Assembly (NCBI GenBank): GCA_030549495.1
Contig: JAUIRK010001051.1
Location: 372,001-436,000 of the forward strand
DNA from: Nectonema munidae
Lineage: Eukaryota > Nematomorpha > Nectonematoida > Nectonematidae
Direction of reading: 5' to 3'
DNA length: 64,000 bases
This document shows positions 1 to 13,100 of the stretch, in pieces. The first letter of the stretch is position 1. The number at the start of each line of letters is the position of its first letter. The translations under genes were made by a program, and so were the position numbers. Below the pieces are notes generated by a model. It had not been told where the DNA came from. It worked only from the letters and a program-made list of their open reading frames with translations, and did no database searches.

Positions 1-2189
1 TTAATTAAATTATAAGCATCACCACTATCTATGTGAGCGTCATAGACATAGGAAGACAAGCTCCATTAGGATGAGCATCCAGAAGAGTCATTATTGGCTC
101 TCGATCCAGATAGTAGGTGTTCGATTCATCATTACTATCTTTCCAGCTAAGTCAGGGATCGTACATAAATCCCATCCCCCAAAATTTTAATATTTTTGAC
201 CTCTCCTGCTCAATTTTTTTAATGCAGAGCATCTTCAATTTTTTTCGAAGCAAATGTTGATATCTTCATCTCAAAATTTACTAATCTTTTCTTTACCACA
301 CATTAGCACTATACATTCTACAAAAATAATACACCGCAAAGTTCAACAATTTGCTGACAATCAGGTCACTGCAATGAAGATCATATCTGTCCCAAATTAA
401 AGTTAGCGAAAATCTGCCACTTCGAATGCGATGTAACTAAAACGTCATACTATTTTATCTTCACATCACAAATCTTCTCTTTTCATCGCCAAAATCTAGG
501 ACGCTATCTTTTTTAACAAAATAATGAAATTGTTTTAAAAAGAAAAATCAAATAGTTGATTAAATATTTTGATATTTAGCAGATAGTACTAGTGGTGGAA
601 GCGTACAGTCTTAATCCAGAATGACATCAAGGGCTAAATCTCTTATAATGAAGAACGAGACATCTTTTTGAAACAATAAGATTTTTAACAACATCTTATG
701 ATAAAAGGACAAAATTTTCGCTAAAAATATTATTTCAATGATCTATACAGTTATGGATAAATATTCTTTCCTAGGTTTTCAATATAATTGTATTGAATAA
801 TTTATATTATTTTAAGTGAAATAAATGCATTTTATTATATATTAGTGATATGAAAAGACTATAGGAAATAAAAAAATATATAAGCAATACTTGGTTTCCA
901 ATATACGTCTTTATTTCAGATTTCTTTGTTTAAAGAATATTTAAATTTGTTTGGTTTATTTTGTTATATTCAGGTGTATTTTAGAATATTCTTATTTCTT
1001 TTGCGTTAGATTTACACAATCACTTTAATGAAGTCTTCAAATATACATCGATTTTGTAGACATATATTCACAAAGATTATGAATTTGAGTTAAGCCTTCA
1101 AATTCTTTATATGCATACCCTATATATTTTTTATTTTATTATCATTTTGGGGTTTTCATGTTGATTTCCAATTTGTTTCTTGAACTTATAAAGTTCTTAT
1201 CTAGCCAATCCACTATCACTCAATTGTTACCTATAAAACATAATGTAAAAACTTAAAAAGAAGTATTATTCACTTTAGGGCGCGTCCCTAGGACTTGATA
1301 TTTTTCTCACTGATTACATTTTAAAAAAATTTCATAATTTTATACTCTTTTCATCTTAGTATATAATGGTGTCATGTTTTGAAAGAAGCTAAAAGTTTGG
1401 AAATTAAAACTATAATTTTGATTGTTTGGAAAAGTCGCAATATTTACTTGTGAATTTTTTTTATAGAAATTTTTATATTTATTCTAATTAATTTGTATTT
1501 GTAGTTTTGCTTTATTTTGAATGCGTAAGTTTTATGTATTTGCAGAAAACAATTTATAGTTTATATAAAGTCATGGTTAGGCTAAAACATGCATTAGGAG
1601 ATTTTTTACGTTTAAGTTAATTACAATAAAATGGCTTTTATCCATCTCGTTATTTGTTTCTAAAAAATGGTATGTTTTAGCCTGACTTACACTACCCTTT
1701 AATTGCCATTCGGGGTTGGAGTGGCCATGGTTTTACAAATTTATAAGTTTTTTCTAGAATTAAACTTTTTTTTATCAGAAAGAACTAAATGATTATTTTA
1801 CAATATAATATAACAATAACCTAATATATTATGATTCTGATAAAAAATTTTTTCCCTAAATCAAAAAAAAAACAAACTGTACTTCTTAGCCTAAGTTAAG
1901 TGGCTTTTATATTTTCCATAAAGCAAAAAAATATTTACTAAAAAATATTATTGCCAAAGTGAAAGAAACTTTATTTTATAAAAGATTAAAACGACAGTTA
2001 GATATGTTCTTTTTATGTTCATTGCTTACGTTATTATGGCAGTTAGAACAAGCTTGAAAAATCTTTCTGATTTTAGTTGGAAAGACTAAAAAAATTTTTT
2101 TTTAAATTTTAGTTGGAAAGCTAGGATACTTCTGGTATCCATCAATTTGAAGCAAAGTTTCTATATCACTTGGAATACTGACTCTTTGG
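1..2189. other. AT-rich non-coding stretch
   Basis: No supported gene. The only structure seen is an imperfect inverted repeat, arms about 1575-1590 (GGTTAGGCTAAAACAT) and 1671-1686 (TATGTTTTAGCCTGAC), which could be a worn hairpin MITE. Short direct echoes of the phrase TTTTAGTTGGAAAG occur near 2070-2115. Nothing else rises above the AT-rich background. Confidence 0.5.
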
Positions 2190-3640
2190 GCACGAAGTTT
2201 CATAAAATTTTCAGAAAGAAGCAAAGAAAGATGTTTAATGCATCTTTTCGACCACCTTCTTTGATAGTGTATTGAGTGCTATTCCATAACACTATAACAG
2301 AAGTGTTGAGGGTAGCCATATCAAGATATTTGCTGAATACAGCCATCGGCCAACGTCTTGAGGTTTTGTATGTGGTATACGAACGAACGTAACATCTGAT
2401 TTGAAACTGTTGTATCACAACAATGATTCCGGTTTATGTTTTGATCCCCTTGTCTCAAGAACATTATAGCTGCTCATAACAAGAACTGCTTTGAAATGGG
2501 CGTTTGCGTGATTCTTTGGTATATAGGCAACAAGGGAGGTACAAGTAGAGTACAGAGTCCTGGATTCATACTCCGCAAATCGCAAACTCTTTAGATGTTG
2601 AGTTTTGAAAATTGAAGGAGCACACCGTTTGTTTGAAGTCAGTGCGCCTAAAACTGATATGTTGCGCTCCTTTCCCTATAAGCATAACTCGTGATCCATG
2701 AAAAAGCGATAACATATTATTCCAGTACTTTTGGGTATATTGGATAAATTCACAACAATTTGGCATCCTGAGAAGTAAGGTCTTTTGTATAATTCGGAAG
2801 CGTATAATTCATGACACGTAACGTACAATGTTCTAGCATCATTCAAATGATAAAACTTGATCCCCCATTTACCACGCTTACTGAGATCGTACACTTTTAT
2901 TGAACAATTTCCTCTGAATCTCAGAAGTTGTTAGTTAACGCAAACATAATCTTGTGGTATCCAGTATCTGAAAAAAAACTAACGTTTGTATGAAATTTAC
3001 CTATTTTTAATGGAAAAAGAAACTTACCTTGAAAAGACTTGTTGGAAATGATCATTAAAAATTCCTATTGAAGCAATCTTATCACTTTGAATGTTTCTTG
3101 TAATAGGTTCATCAAAGCTCAAAAATCTTTAGATAAATTTAATATCGTTTTTTACTGATAGCAGCCTTCACAAAAAGAGAGCCAGATTTAGTGAAATAAA
3201 AATTTTGAATAGGTATATTTTGATCGGATTCCATTCCGATAATATATCGATACGCCATATATTCTAAAAGTTTGTCAATGGTAAAAGATTCACTGAAAGA
3301 TAACAAATGATTAGAAACATTAGAAGAGCTTAATTTTTTTTTCAAGTATTGATAGAAACTTCTCGAAGGAGTGAAAAAACGAGAAGGATTTACTCGGTCT
3401 TTGGCTTCCAAATTTGGACCAGAAGGATGAGAAGTGTTTCTTATATTTACTGCAGAAGGTCTAGCACTCGATGTTGGAACATGAAAATTGTATATAGTAC
3501 CATCAAGAGAAACAGTTTCAACTTCCGAACTTAAAAGCATCTTTACAGTTTGCGAAAAAAGAAGGAAGAAAATTGAAGCAATAATAAAAAAGATATCTAT
3601 CCTATGATGTATAAAAGAAATGGGAAAATCAGCCAAAGTG
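2190..3640 (-). mobile_element. Decayed piggyBac (PGBD-like) transposon, copy A
   Basis: Three blocks in the same order on the - strand read as parts of a piggyBac transposase. The N-terminal part (3636-3139) carries SFTIDKLLEYMAYRYIIGM, resembling the region before the first catalytic Asp. The middle block (2894-2676) has KWGIKFYHLNDARTLYV, matching the piggyBac K-W-G-x-K-x-(F/Y) core, followed by NIPKSTGIICYRFFMDHELC, the 'fixed gene product, then D-N-x-F-T-S' region. The C-terminal block (2418-2260) has YKTSRRWPMAVFSKYLDMATLN, the R-R-W-P-M motif diagnostic of the family. Reading frames change between and within blocks, so no transposase could be made. Clear TTAA-flanked ends were not found. 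Same family as the relics at 3790-4263 and 22140-23600. Confidence 0.75.
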
Positions 3641-3789
3641 TGGTGAGAGACTGATTAAAAATCAATATTATATTTTATGCATATGCAAGTGGTTGTGTTT
3701 TATACCTTGACAAAAATGAAAGTGTACAGAGATTTATACTATTCGTGGTGAACACAGTGTACAGAGAAAAGAAAATACTAAACCGTTCA

Positions 3790-4263
3790 AGTCAACTATT
3801 GCATACTGCAATTTTTTTAATTATAGTTATATCATCAATATCAGATTGAATAAGCATTTCATCCAGTAAAAGAAAGCTGAGTCTTGAAAATGGAAGGAAA
3901 ACAGCTTTGTTTGAAGTCAGTGTGCCTAACACAGATAAATTCAGCTCGTTGTCCTTGAAAGAATGATTGCATACTATCTTTAGGTATATTGAAGGAATTC
4001 GCAAGTCTTTTTACAATTTTGCATCTTGGAAAGTAAGGTCTTTCGTATAACTGTGACGCGTATATTTCACGAGACAAAATGTGATACGTTCTAGCATCAT
4101 TCAATTTATTGGGCTTACTGCGATCATAAACTTTTATAGGACAATTTCCTCTGAATCTGATGAGTTGTTCATCAACACTTGTTATGACCGTACTAAGTTG
4201 AGAAAAATTTATGCTATGAAATTCAGTGAGAATTTTTCTTACATTCTATCATATTCGTTTTAA
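3790..4263 (-). mobile_element. Decayed piggyBac fragment, copy B
   Basis: The - strand encodes LNDARTYHILSREIYASQLY followed by ERPYFPRCKIV, then a VRHTDFKQSCFPSIFKTQ segment. Each of these has a counterpart in copy A just downstream on the same strand (LNDARTLYVTCHELYASELY, KRPYFSGCQIV and FRRTDFKQTVCSFNFQNS). This is therefore a second, partial and separately decayed copy of the same piggyBac family, lying head to tail with copy A. Only the central part of the transposase is recognisable; the N and C termini are missing. Confidence 0.65.
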
Positions 4264-4576
4264 TTTATATTTTTGAGTAAAAATTGAAGGTTGTATAACA
4301 ATAACAAAAATAACTAAAAACGATAGTATTTTGTTGAAAATTCATTTTTAATAAAATTTATTACTTTGTAAATATAAAAATATTATTATAATGCTACTGT
4401 TCATTGGCATTCACTAAATATCGGTGACTGTCGATAAAATATTGTATAGACTTTCAGTATTTATAGTGAAATTCTAGAATATCACTATTTAAGCCAATAA
4501 AATTCATTCCTGGTTGAAGGACAAACTTAGACCCAATAAAAATAACACATCATAGTTCAATCAATCAAGGGCACGG
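4264..4576. other. AT-rich spacer
   Basis: No gene, RNA or repeat recognised between the piggyBac relic and the small hAT MITE. Confidence 0.4.
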
Positions 4577-4869
4577 TAGAGATGTATCGGATATCCGCAT
4601 ATTCGGATCATTCGCAAAAAAATTTTACTTCCTCATCACCGGATTTTTTCATGTTAACATCCGCAATTTAAAATTAATTTTTATAAATATTTATTCAAAC
4701 TTTTCGTATTTTTTTGTAAACTTACATGATTTGTTGTCTTTAAATTCTAGTAAAAAAGGGATTAAAATAGTAAGATACTGTAAAATATTTTATATCCGCA
4801 TCCGCTAGGATGTCAAATCTAATATCCGCATCCAGGGATGTAAAAAAATTCACATCCGGTACATCTCTA
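4577..4869. mobile_element. Short non-autonomous hAT-like MITE (293 bp)
   Basis: It begins TAGAGATGTATCGGAT and ends ATCCGGTACATCTCTA, a 16-bp terminal inverted repeat with one mismatch. It is flanked by candidate 8-bp target duplications GGGCACGG (4569-4576) and GGACACAG (4870-4877), matching at 6 of 8. The interior repeats the phrase ATCCGCAT several times on both strands, typical of sub-terminal motifs in hAT MITEs. It carries no ORF. It lies 230 bp upstream of the mL50 start codon, so it is in or near that gene's promoter region. Confidence 0.7.
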
Positions 4870-5102
4870 GGACACAGGAACTAAATGCAGCATAACGAAA
4901 AGTCCAATGACAGATTCTAGAGTTCTTGATATGCGCTGCATCATAGTTTTATAATCGTTCAAGTTTTTAATTATATTTTTTAGAATTTTGTTGAAAGAAA
5001 AAAGGGACAAAGCAAATCTTCCTCCTTTTTATAAATTTCGTCACTGTTTGAAAGAGACGCGCTTTTCTCTTGACTAACGAAAACGCCTTTCTTTTAATAA
5101 CA

Positions 5103-5669
5103 ATGAATTTTTTGAAATTTTTTAAGAAAGCAGAAATTCCTAGTACTTCGGTAGCTGTCAAAAAAGTTGTTGATGTAACGAAATATAATCGCAAGGATGA
5201 TGCAAATGCTGAAGAGAGAAAGAGACAGGATCGATTTAAAGGAATTCTTCACTGTACTCGTCATTACTCGCCACCAGTTGACGTAAAAGAACGAGTGATA
5301 AATCTTGTTCATTCAATTCTTCTTACAAAAGAGAGGGAGGATACAAATCAGAGTGATCTGAAGATCGATTCCGCCTACGATCTACACCTTAAAGATGAAG
5401 AAAAGAGGTTTTATTTTTTGTGTGCTTGCATCGATTCATTTAAAAGAGATATTCCCAATTCAAACTTGCACACGCTGAAGAGTGTTAATGATGTGATAGA
5501 GTTCTTTATGACGCCCGTCATAGTCGAAACGCCTTTAGAAACTTTGGAGAAGAATTCAGAGTTTTTGCCCAAAAATTTGGAGATTGTTGAAGAGGATAAA
5601 GAACCACTCAGAAAACGAGTCCTGCTTGACAACAAAGACTACAAAAGAAAAGATCGATTCAAAATTTGA
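5103..5669 (+). CDS. MRPL50: Mitochondrial large-subunit ribosomal protein mL50
   Basis: The product is 188 residues in one exon, close to the length of animal mL50 (about 160). mL50 is an accessory protein of the mitochondrial 39S subunit, encoded in the nucleus and imported. Two blocks match remembered human MRPL50. RHYSPPVDVKERVINLV (residues 53-69) corresponds to R-x-Y-T-P-P-x-D. DIPNSNLHTLKSVNDVIEFF (residues 116-135), followed by a TP and then LPKNLEI (155-161), corresponds to VPNSRLHQ..VRDVLDFY..P and LPPNLKI. The segment FYFLCACIDSF (103-113) fits the helix before it. The start is the first ATG in frame; A at -3 fits a Kozak context, and the extra 33 bases upstream lack an ATG. The N terminus (MNFLKFFKKA) is basic and hydrophobic, suitable for import. 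An unusual lysine-rich tail of about 27 residues repeats a K-R-x-D-R-F-K phrase seen at residues 40-46. No clear AATAAA follows. Confidence 0.9.
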   Translation: MNFLKFFKKAEIPSTSVAVKKVVDVTKYNRKDDANAEERKRQDRFKGILHCTRHYSPPVDVKERVINLVHSILLTKEREDTNQSDLKIDSAYDLHLKDEEKRFYFLCACIDSFKRDIPNSNLHTLKSVNDVIEFFMTPVIVETPLETLEKNSEFLPKNLEIVEEDKEPLRKRVLLDNKDYKRKDRFKI

Positions 5670-8600
5670 AATTTAATTAAATTTTTGTCATGTGTTTTAA
5701 TTTATTAAGATTTTTTTAAGACAAAATTTCTATTGATAAGTTTATTAAGGTTATAAAATGTTTTATTGTGTAAGAATGAATGCTAGTCAACTCTTTTTTC
5801 TCAACAAGTTTATTATTTTTTTGCCTAATTAGTATTTTATATAAATTGTTGATTGGTTCCTCTGGAACAGGCGTTGCAACCTATTGCTAATGAAGTGCCA
5901 AACTTATCTGACAATCGCATTGTGCTTGCCAATCTCATAATACAAATTAATAGAGTATACGTACGTCAAAATCTCTTCAAATCATAATAATGCAGTTACA
6001 CAACATTTCCTGAAAACCCTTATATTTTCTTTCTATAAGATAAACTAACTATATACTTATATTAGATGATCCTCGAAATTTGGACCCATTTTCAAGAGTG
6101 CAAGAGAAAAGTATTTGTACACTTAGGTGGTAAAAATTCAATTTATTAAAAAGTTGACTACTTCCATATTTTAAGGGTCAGTTAAAGTTAAGACAACACT
6201 TTTTATAGGGAAATTTTACTGAATTTAATTAATATTGTATTTTTTGTGGTTTAGAATTTAGTTGCGCGAGCATATGTATTTCTTTCATAATTCCTCTTCA
6301 TTAACAAGTACGACCGTTTACAAAGGTCGCTTTCATCAGACTTCCAAAAACTGTTTTTATGAAATATTTAAATACGCATAACTTTCTCATTCCTCAACAA
6401 TTATTCACGTGCGATACATTAAACTGTTACAATTGTGTACACTATCATCTTATCGTTTCCTTCTAAGCAAAATGGTTAGTTCTAGAGAACTCTTCCCGAT
6501 TTAACTTAAATTTGGTATATATCTTTTTTACGAGATTTATTTTGCGTTTCCAAATGTGTAGAACCGTATCTCTACGGTTCTCGAGGTTTTAGTTACCAAA
6601 GGCTTGGAATTTTTTGGTTGGACCAAGTGATGTTTTATGGGAATTCGAGCGTAAATTTTTGGCGTGCCTTAAACAAATGACCATCTCGTGGGAACTGGAT
6701 GATGATGTTTAAATAATAAATGCACATTTGTTACGGCTAACAAGTTTTTATTGGTTCTAACTCTCTGAGCTCTATAAATAAAACTAGTTGCTTTAAGCAA
6801 TATTCGTGTAAATATTATGACGCCAAGAAACTTTAATAATAAATTTTTTATTGTCCTGTGGAAGATATTTACACTGTTGAAAGTCCTAAGGTAAAATTAG
6901 TGTGATGCTCAAACCGTATTAACCAGTTAGAAAAGCTTTTTTAACTAGATTCCTTCACCAAAGGACTTATTTTCTTAAGAATACAGAAAACACGTTGAAG
7001 TTTTTTCTGTAAAAATATGAGATTAAATCAGAAAGATTTTAAAACGCGTGCCTCTTTTTATCATCCTCTTATGTGTCCATCCCTGCTATATAGTATTGAC
7101 AAATAGAATCCTTTTTGATGTATGATGCGTTAACTAAAATAAAAATTTTTGGACACAGGCATCTTTTACAATTTTTACCTCAGATATATCCTGATGTTCA
7201 TGATTTTTGTATATTTGTTTTATTTTAATGATTTTGCTTAAAGTTCCTTATTTTAACGCAAGTTTAAGAAATTATTTAGAAATTTTGACTGTAATTTTTT
7301 TTATTGAATTTTGAAAACGCATCTCTACCACTTGTTTTGATATCTTCCAAAACCTCAAGAGGTTGGACATGGGAAAAAACGTTTCAAACTTTTAGTAACC
7401 CCAAAAGGATGAAAGGCTTATCAATCTATAATAATCAATTGATTGTACTATTTTCCTATATTTTTCGGTGTATTTAATTTGCTACTTTTTTTAAATAAAG
7501 TCATCTTAGCTTCTTCAACCGAGAAATTTTTCTTCCTCATAGAATTTTTCTTGAAGGATTGATAAGGAAACAACTGGCTAAAGATCTTTGTTTTTAAACG
7601 GACTGAAAAAAACGATTTCCAATCAACTCACGTTATAGCGAATTATATCGAAGTATTACGGTGCTTAACGTTACGTCATCAAGTTTGACTAAAAATATAA
7701 TGACACCAATTTCTAATATAATAATAATAATCTGAGATTAGAGTAATTGACTCCAGCACTTTAATTTGAATAAAAATTAATCATCTCAGATCTCTAAAAT
7801 AGTATCATTCTGAGGGTTAGAGTGTTTTAGAAGTTCACATAAGTTTTTCAGTGAAGAGATATAATCATTGGCATATTTTCATTTTTAGGATCATGAGAAA
7901 AAATTTTATACAGTTGACTACCTCTAATCTGGAGGTCACTAATTCACACTTTCGTTAATTCCTTCGGAAACTTGGATTATTCCGGGGATCTTTAATTTAG
8001 TAAATTATTGAAGGATTGATTTAATTAACAACTTTCATAAATGAAGAAGAACTAATGAGTCTCTATATCCTGCAAGAAAAAGTAATTAGAGAAAGACCAA
8101 AGCACATAAAACAACAAAGTTCAAAAGAAATGTTCAAAGATTGTCTACACCTAGTAGAATCAGTACATCTGAAAATTAACTTAGTGAGAGAAATTGAGTA
8201 AGCAAGGTGTGATTTTTTTATTTAAATAAGAATTACTAATTCGGAAAGGCTGAATCCGAAGCATTCCGAATTGTGGTAGTCGACTGTATTTCAAAAAGTG
8301 TAATCAGAATATATTTTCTAATCTAACACTACTAAGAATAATATATTTTTAAGCTTATGGTTAATGCTAGACAATGTTCAAAAATTCAAACTTTCTACTT
8401 TTATTGCCTCCACCATAAATTACCCGCAATAAATTAAACAATTTATTACATGTTGTTGTTAGCCCCTAGATTACATTATCTGTTCAAAAAACGCAATTTT
8501 ATTAGAACCGAGAAAATATATCCATCCCTATTTTTACTAAATTGCCAAAGCCATTAAAAGTTTCAATTTTTGGAAAAAAATAATCGTGTGCATTGGAATA

Positions 8601-8688
8601 TTGTATTAATTGTATGTGATTAATGAAGGTTAAGAAAGTCTCTTTTCTGAAAAGTTTGAAAAATCGTTGAACATTTGCATTTTATAAC
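5670..8688. other. Intergenic stretch without recognised genes
   Basis: This is the 3' side of the mL50 gene and a 3-kb AT-rich spacer. I found no ORF with recognisable similarity, no tRNA-like boxes and no clear terminal repeats. A short (TAA)n run occurs near 7718-7730. Confidence 0.4.
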
Positions 8689-8793
8689 GAGTGGTGTAGC
8701 CAGAATTTCGATTGAAACGGCCCAAGAGTTTTTTATACCATATAACAATATAAAATCTCATCGGAAGGTTGACCCTCTCTGACCACGTCACTG
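8689..8793. mobile_element. Tiny hAT-like MITE
   Basis: The left end GAGTGGTGTAGCCAGA and the right end CTGACCACGTCACTG form an imperfect inverted repeat. They match the ends of the about 195-bp MITE found inside the three large hAT elements (CAGTGACGTAGC...GGTTACACCACTG). The flanks TTTATAAC and TTTAAGCA are only weakly alike. Probably an internally deleted relative. Confidence 0.5.
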
Positions 8794-10072
8794 TTTAAGC
8801 ATCTTCAAAGAATTTTATACTCTTCAGAAAAAACCATGGGAGGAAGAAAAAAGAAAATAGTTTTAATATATATGCATTTTTCGTTCATCAGAATATTTGA
8901 TGGTGTACACAAAGTAGGCCAAATATTCAGTGGGTGTATGTATTTTCTGAATGTATTGATATAGAATTGTATTGTTACTATAGTATCACAAATTCCTCTA
9001 TTATAAACAAAGATGGTCTCTAAATCTTTGACGTTATAAAAGGTAATGAATGTGAGTTTGAATGCTGAGTCTCAGCACAGCATATATCTAGTCATAGATT
9101 TAAACACGAAGTATCATTCGTTAGACCTACTCGCCTAAAAGTAGAGTAAAACTTTATGTAAAAAAATCGAATGCAAAATTTTGGTATAGTAGTTTTGGTA
9201 GCAAAGTTTTTTATTATTAATAAAAAATTTTCCATTTAAAATTTTCTCAATGAACTTTGAAATAATAGGGATACTCGTAATGGGTCTGTAGTATCAATTC
9301 AGTTATGTGTAGACTCGACTTATGTTTTAAGAAACGGAATAATCTAGACTTGAGGATTTAAAAAAGAGAGAAACAAAAGAATAGTAGAGATTAATATTCT
9401 ATATTTTTTTGTATGATAAGTATAAAATTGTATTATAAGAAGGTGAACATATAGAAGGTACTCTTTATCTAGTTCTTCTTGATTTTAAAATACTTCTATA
9501 TCAAATTACTTAATCTCGCAAAGGAGTTGAAATGGGTTACGCTTACGTTGGTCTAAAAGAATAAAATGAAACTCTGATGGACAAATCTTCTCAAGTTTAT
9601 AATGATCATACAACAGAAAATTCCAAGTGTTTTTCATGGAGTGAGAAAAAGATACACGAAATCAAGAGAAATAAGATTTAGTGTTAGAATTGAGCAGATT
9701 ACTCGGAGTAATAAATCGAACTTACGCTACGCCCTCTGATCATCTGGCTAATTTAAACAAAAGATATTTTAGAGACGATCTAAATTAATAACTATAGGCT
9801 TATAAAGAAATTGCAGCCAATACGAGCAGTCTATCATAAAAGTATAGCTCGGGCCTGATGCATATCAAATTTCATCGTTTAATTTGTTAGTAAAATTTAT
9901 TTTGTGTAAAACGTTTCCAACGCTTACAATGTAAATAAGAGATGAAATAAAAGGACAGATATTTGTGTATATTGGGTAAAATGGTTCAGAGAAGCATGCA
10001 CATTATAGGAGAGTTGTTGAGTTAGATATTAAAGTTTTGCATATAATCAAGACAATGATGATGATGAATCCA
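8794..10072. other. Annexin 3' UTR side and downstream spacer
   Basis: The part next to 10073 is the expected 3' untranslated region of the annexin gene (- strand). The rest has no recognised gene or repeat. A short GATGATGATGA run sits at 10055-10066. Confidence 0.4.
9896..9901 (-). promoter_or_regulatory. Candidate polyadenylation signal AATAAA of the annexin gene
   Basis: An exact AATAAA on the - strand lies 172 bases after the annexin stop codon (10073-10075), a usual 3' UTR distance. In DNA this AT-rich such hexamers also arise by chance. Confidence 0.4.
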
Positions 10073-10129
10073 CTAATTTGGTTTGAGTAGAGCCAAAAGA
10101 ATCTTTTTATAATCTCCAGAAGTTTCGCT
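10073..10129 (-). CDS. Annexin last exon (57 bp with stop)
   Basis: The acceptor TTCTTTTAG|AGCGAA opens an 18-residue C terminus, SETSGDYKKILLALLKPN, followed by TAG. S-E/D-T-S-G-D-Y is the near-universal annexin C-terminal block. The Glu falls 38 residues after GLGT of the previous exon, which confirms the splice. It is far too short to stand out as an ORF. Confidence 0.95.
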   Translation of the reverse strand, partial: SETSGDYKKILLALLKPN

Positions 10130-13100
10130 CTAAAAGAAAAAATGGTAATTCATAAATCCAATATAAAAAGCGTAGCACAGCATGATAAGCAGTGTGACCT
10201 GGGTTTGTGAACAATTCGTTTCGTTGGTGAAGAGGGAGTGTTTTTTCAATTTTAACTTAATCAGACGCAGTAAAGATACTATTCGAAATGGGAAGGGATC
10301 AATAAATAGCCTACAGGGAAGGATTTTGGAAGTCGAGCAGAGGATGGGGAAGATCTATTCCGCGAAGGGTTAAGTTCACAATCTCGCCATTTTGAATATT
10401 ATTGAGATGTATGAACTTTGAATGAAATTAAATTTTTAAAGCTACAGTTTTAATAAATTAATATTTTAACGAACCATTAACAAATCAAAATTTTTATCCA
10501 AATTCATTCTTTTGTTTGATCCTCAACTTCTCATTTTGATAACATTTTTTCATCAAACTACAAAAAGTCGTAAATTTTCCTCCCTTTCTTTCCTCCAAAC
10601 TAAAACATTTTTTTGAGCTTGGTAACGTTTTATACGCCTCGATTCCTCAATTAATTTTGATTGGCGATGATAATGTTTGTGTTTAATTCTTTTACAATTT
10701 TGTTGTAGTGGAAAGTGGTTCATTTTTGCTATTACAATTTAAATAATAATGATCAGTTCTTTCAGTCTAGTACAGCGTTTCTCAACCTTTGACAGCCCAT
10801 GGCTCCCTTCACCGAGTGGTTAACACTCTTGGCCCCCTGCCCTTCAAAAAAATAAATTTTGTTTTATGTTGTTTATCCAGTCACTAAAATTATAAACTTA
10901 AATAAAAATTTTTATTGAACAGTATAATCAATGGGACACTTGCTGTTGAGCTCGTGTGACCAGGCCTCTTATGTCCGGCTTTGTTTTGGACACAGCAAGG
11001 CGAATATCATTTCTAACATCAAGACGGTTTCTGGACTTTGTTTTGATCGTCGCCAGGTCAGAAAATCCAGATTCGCAAAGATATATTGTAGCGAATTGAA
11101 CGTGCATTTCGGATGCCTTCTTGCTGAGCTTTGGATACGCATCCTGAACAGACAACCAGAAGTTGGAAAGATCTTTTCTGTTACTGAAGGCCAGCTTCAT
11201 TGCTTTCGAGACTTTAAACTCTGCGAGCTCCTCTGCTTCGATTTCAGTAGGTTTAATTTCCGTGTTAAATGGGTCTTTGTGCCATAGAACATCTAATGGG
11301 GCATTGTCGAAATAAGATTTGAACTCGGAGAAGAGAATGTCGAGATGTTTGATAATGTAATTTTTGATGCCGATGGGAAGTTCAATCTTTTTGTCTGAAG
11401 ATGCTCGTCCAATAAAGGAAACGAAGCTGTGGATCCGGCTTCAATTCGTGCCTGCCAGACTGTTATTCGAGCAGACATTCCTGTAAGCTTGTCTTGAACG
11501 TCACTGACTGTGACATCATGGCCCTGCAAAGACTGGTTCATTTCATTTAGTCTACCGAATATATCGGCTAGGTAGGCAAGCATCATGACGAACTCTTCAT
11601 TCTTGAAGTGGACATGAAGATAGTTTTCATTCTCTTGCAGGAAAATTTCCGTCTCCAACCGAAGTTCATACAACCGAGAAAGGCATTTTCCCCTCGATAA
11701 CCAACGAACTTTGGTATAAAACAAAAGTCCCACATGTTGCGCTCCCATTTCGTTGGCCAGAAGTTGGAACAGCCGATGATTTTTGGCCTTTGCACGAATG
11801 AAGTTGATTACTTTGACAGCAATGTCCAGTACTTCTAACAAACGCGGCGGCAGAGTTTTTGACGCAAGAGCATATCGGTGTAGTGAACAGTGGGAAGATG
11901 TTACGTGGGGCCATTCATTCTTCACAAGCCCGACGAACCCTCCTTTAACGCCAATCATCGCCGGGGCACCATCAGTACAGATATGCTTGAAATTCTGCCA
12001 ACTTAGTCCATTCATTTCAAAAAACGAGTCCACGATGGCTTTGACATTTTTTGCTGTTGTTGTAGTTGGCAGGGTATTGCAGAATAAAAATTCTTCCTTC
12101 ATTTTCCCTTCTTTCTCGTAGCGAGCAAAGGCAATCAACTGGCTTTCCATAGCGGTGTCAGTAGACTCATCAAGTTGAAGGCTAGCCTGAAGCGTGCTTT
12201 GCTTAATTTCATAACAAATTTGACGACACACAAAAAAATTTATAAACAGTTTTTTTTCTATCAGCCATTTTTATAGTAAGGACGATAAAAAAACAAGAAA
12301 AAAAATCTTAAAAAATTCAAATTTTTTTAGTTTAAAAAAAACTTTCAAATTAATTGAAAAAACACTTCTCTTATGACCGCAGTTTTCTCACACTTCAAGC
12401 TTCTGCATTTTAAATTACATTTTCTAGTGTTAGCTTGTGGCCCCTAGGTTAAAGGCCTGTGGCCCCCTTGGGGGGCCATGGGCCCCCGGTTGAGAAACGC
12501 TGGTCTAGTACATTGGTTTTATTACAATCATTTTTCTAATGAATTTCAATATCAAAACAAAGTGATTAAAAGAATGTAATAGTAATGTCTTTTACAAACA
12601 CTTAAATGGCAACAATATGGGTATAGTGATCTAAAAATACAATAGGTTAAACTAGAGTTTATAAAAGTTAATTTGTGGGTCCCCTGTTTTAACTACTTTT
12701 GGACTGAACGAATTATTTCTTCTCGAATACGGAAAACGGAGAAAGACTTCCTCACGGGAAACGGGGAATTTCGGGGTCCCCGCAGAACTCTGATATATAC
12801 TTATGTAATAGAATTTTCGAGTACGTGGTCCGATCAACGGTCAGTATAATAGAAAGGGATACTTTTGAGGTCAATTTTCAAATTTAAGTGTAAAAAATGC
12901 GCTATCTTCACTCGATTTTGATTTGTGGGCCTATCAACCAAAAATACGTTTTCAATTACGCTCAATGGCCTTCTGTGGGTTTCCGACGATGTTTGCAAAG
13001 GATATAGCTCAAGAAACTGTTCGACGCTTTTTGGCTTGTTGATCTAAGGCAGTAAAAATTATAATCGAATCAGACATAAATCCTTAAATCAGGCTTCAGA

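Noticed and set aside
12652-12837. GGGGAATTTCGGGGTCCCC palindrome as a regulatory site
   Set aside because: A single local GC-rich palindrome without context inside an intron.
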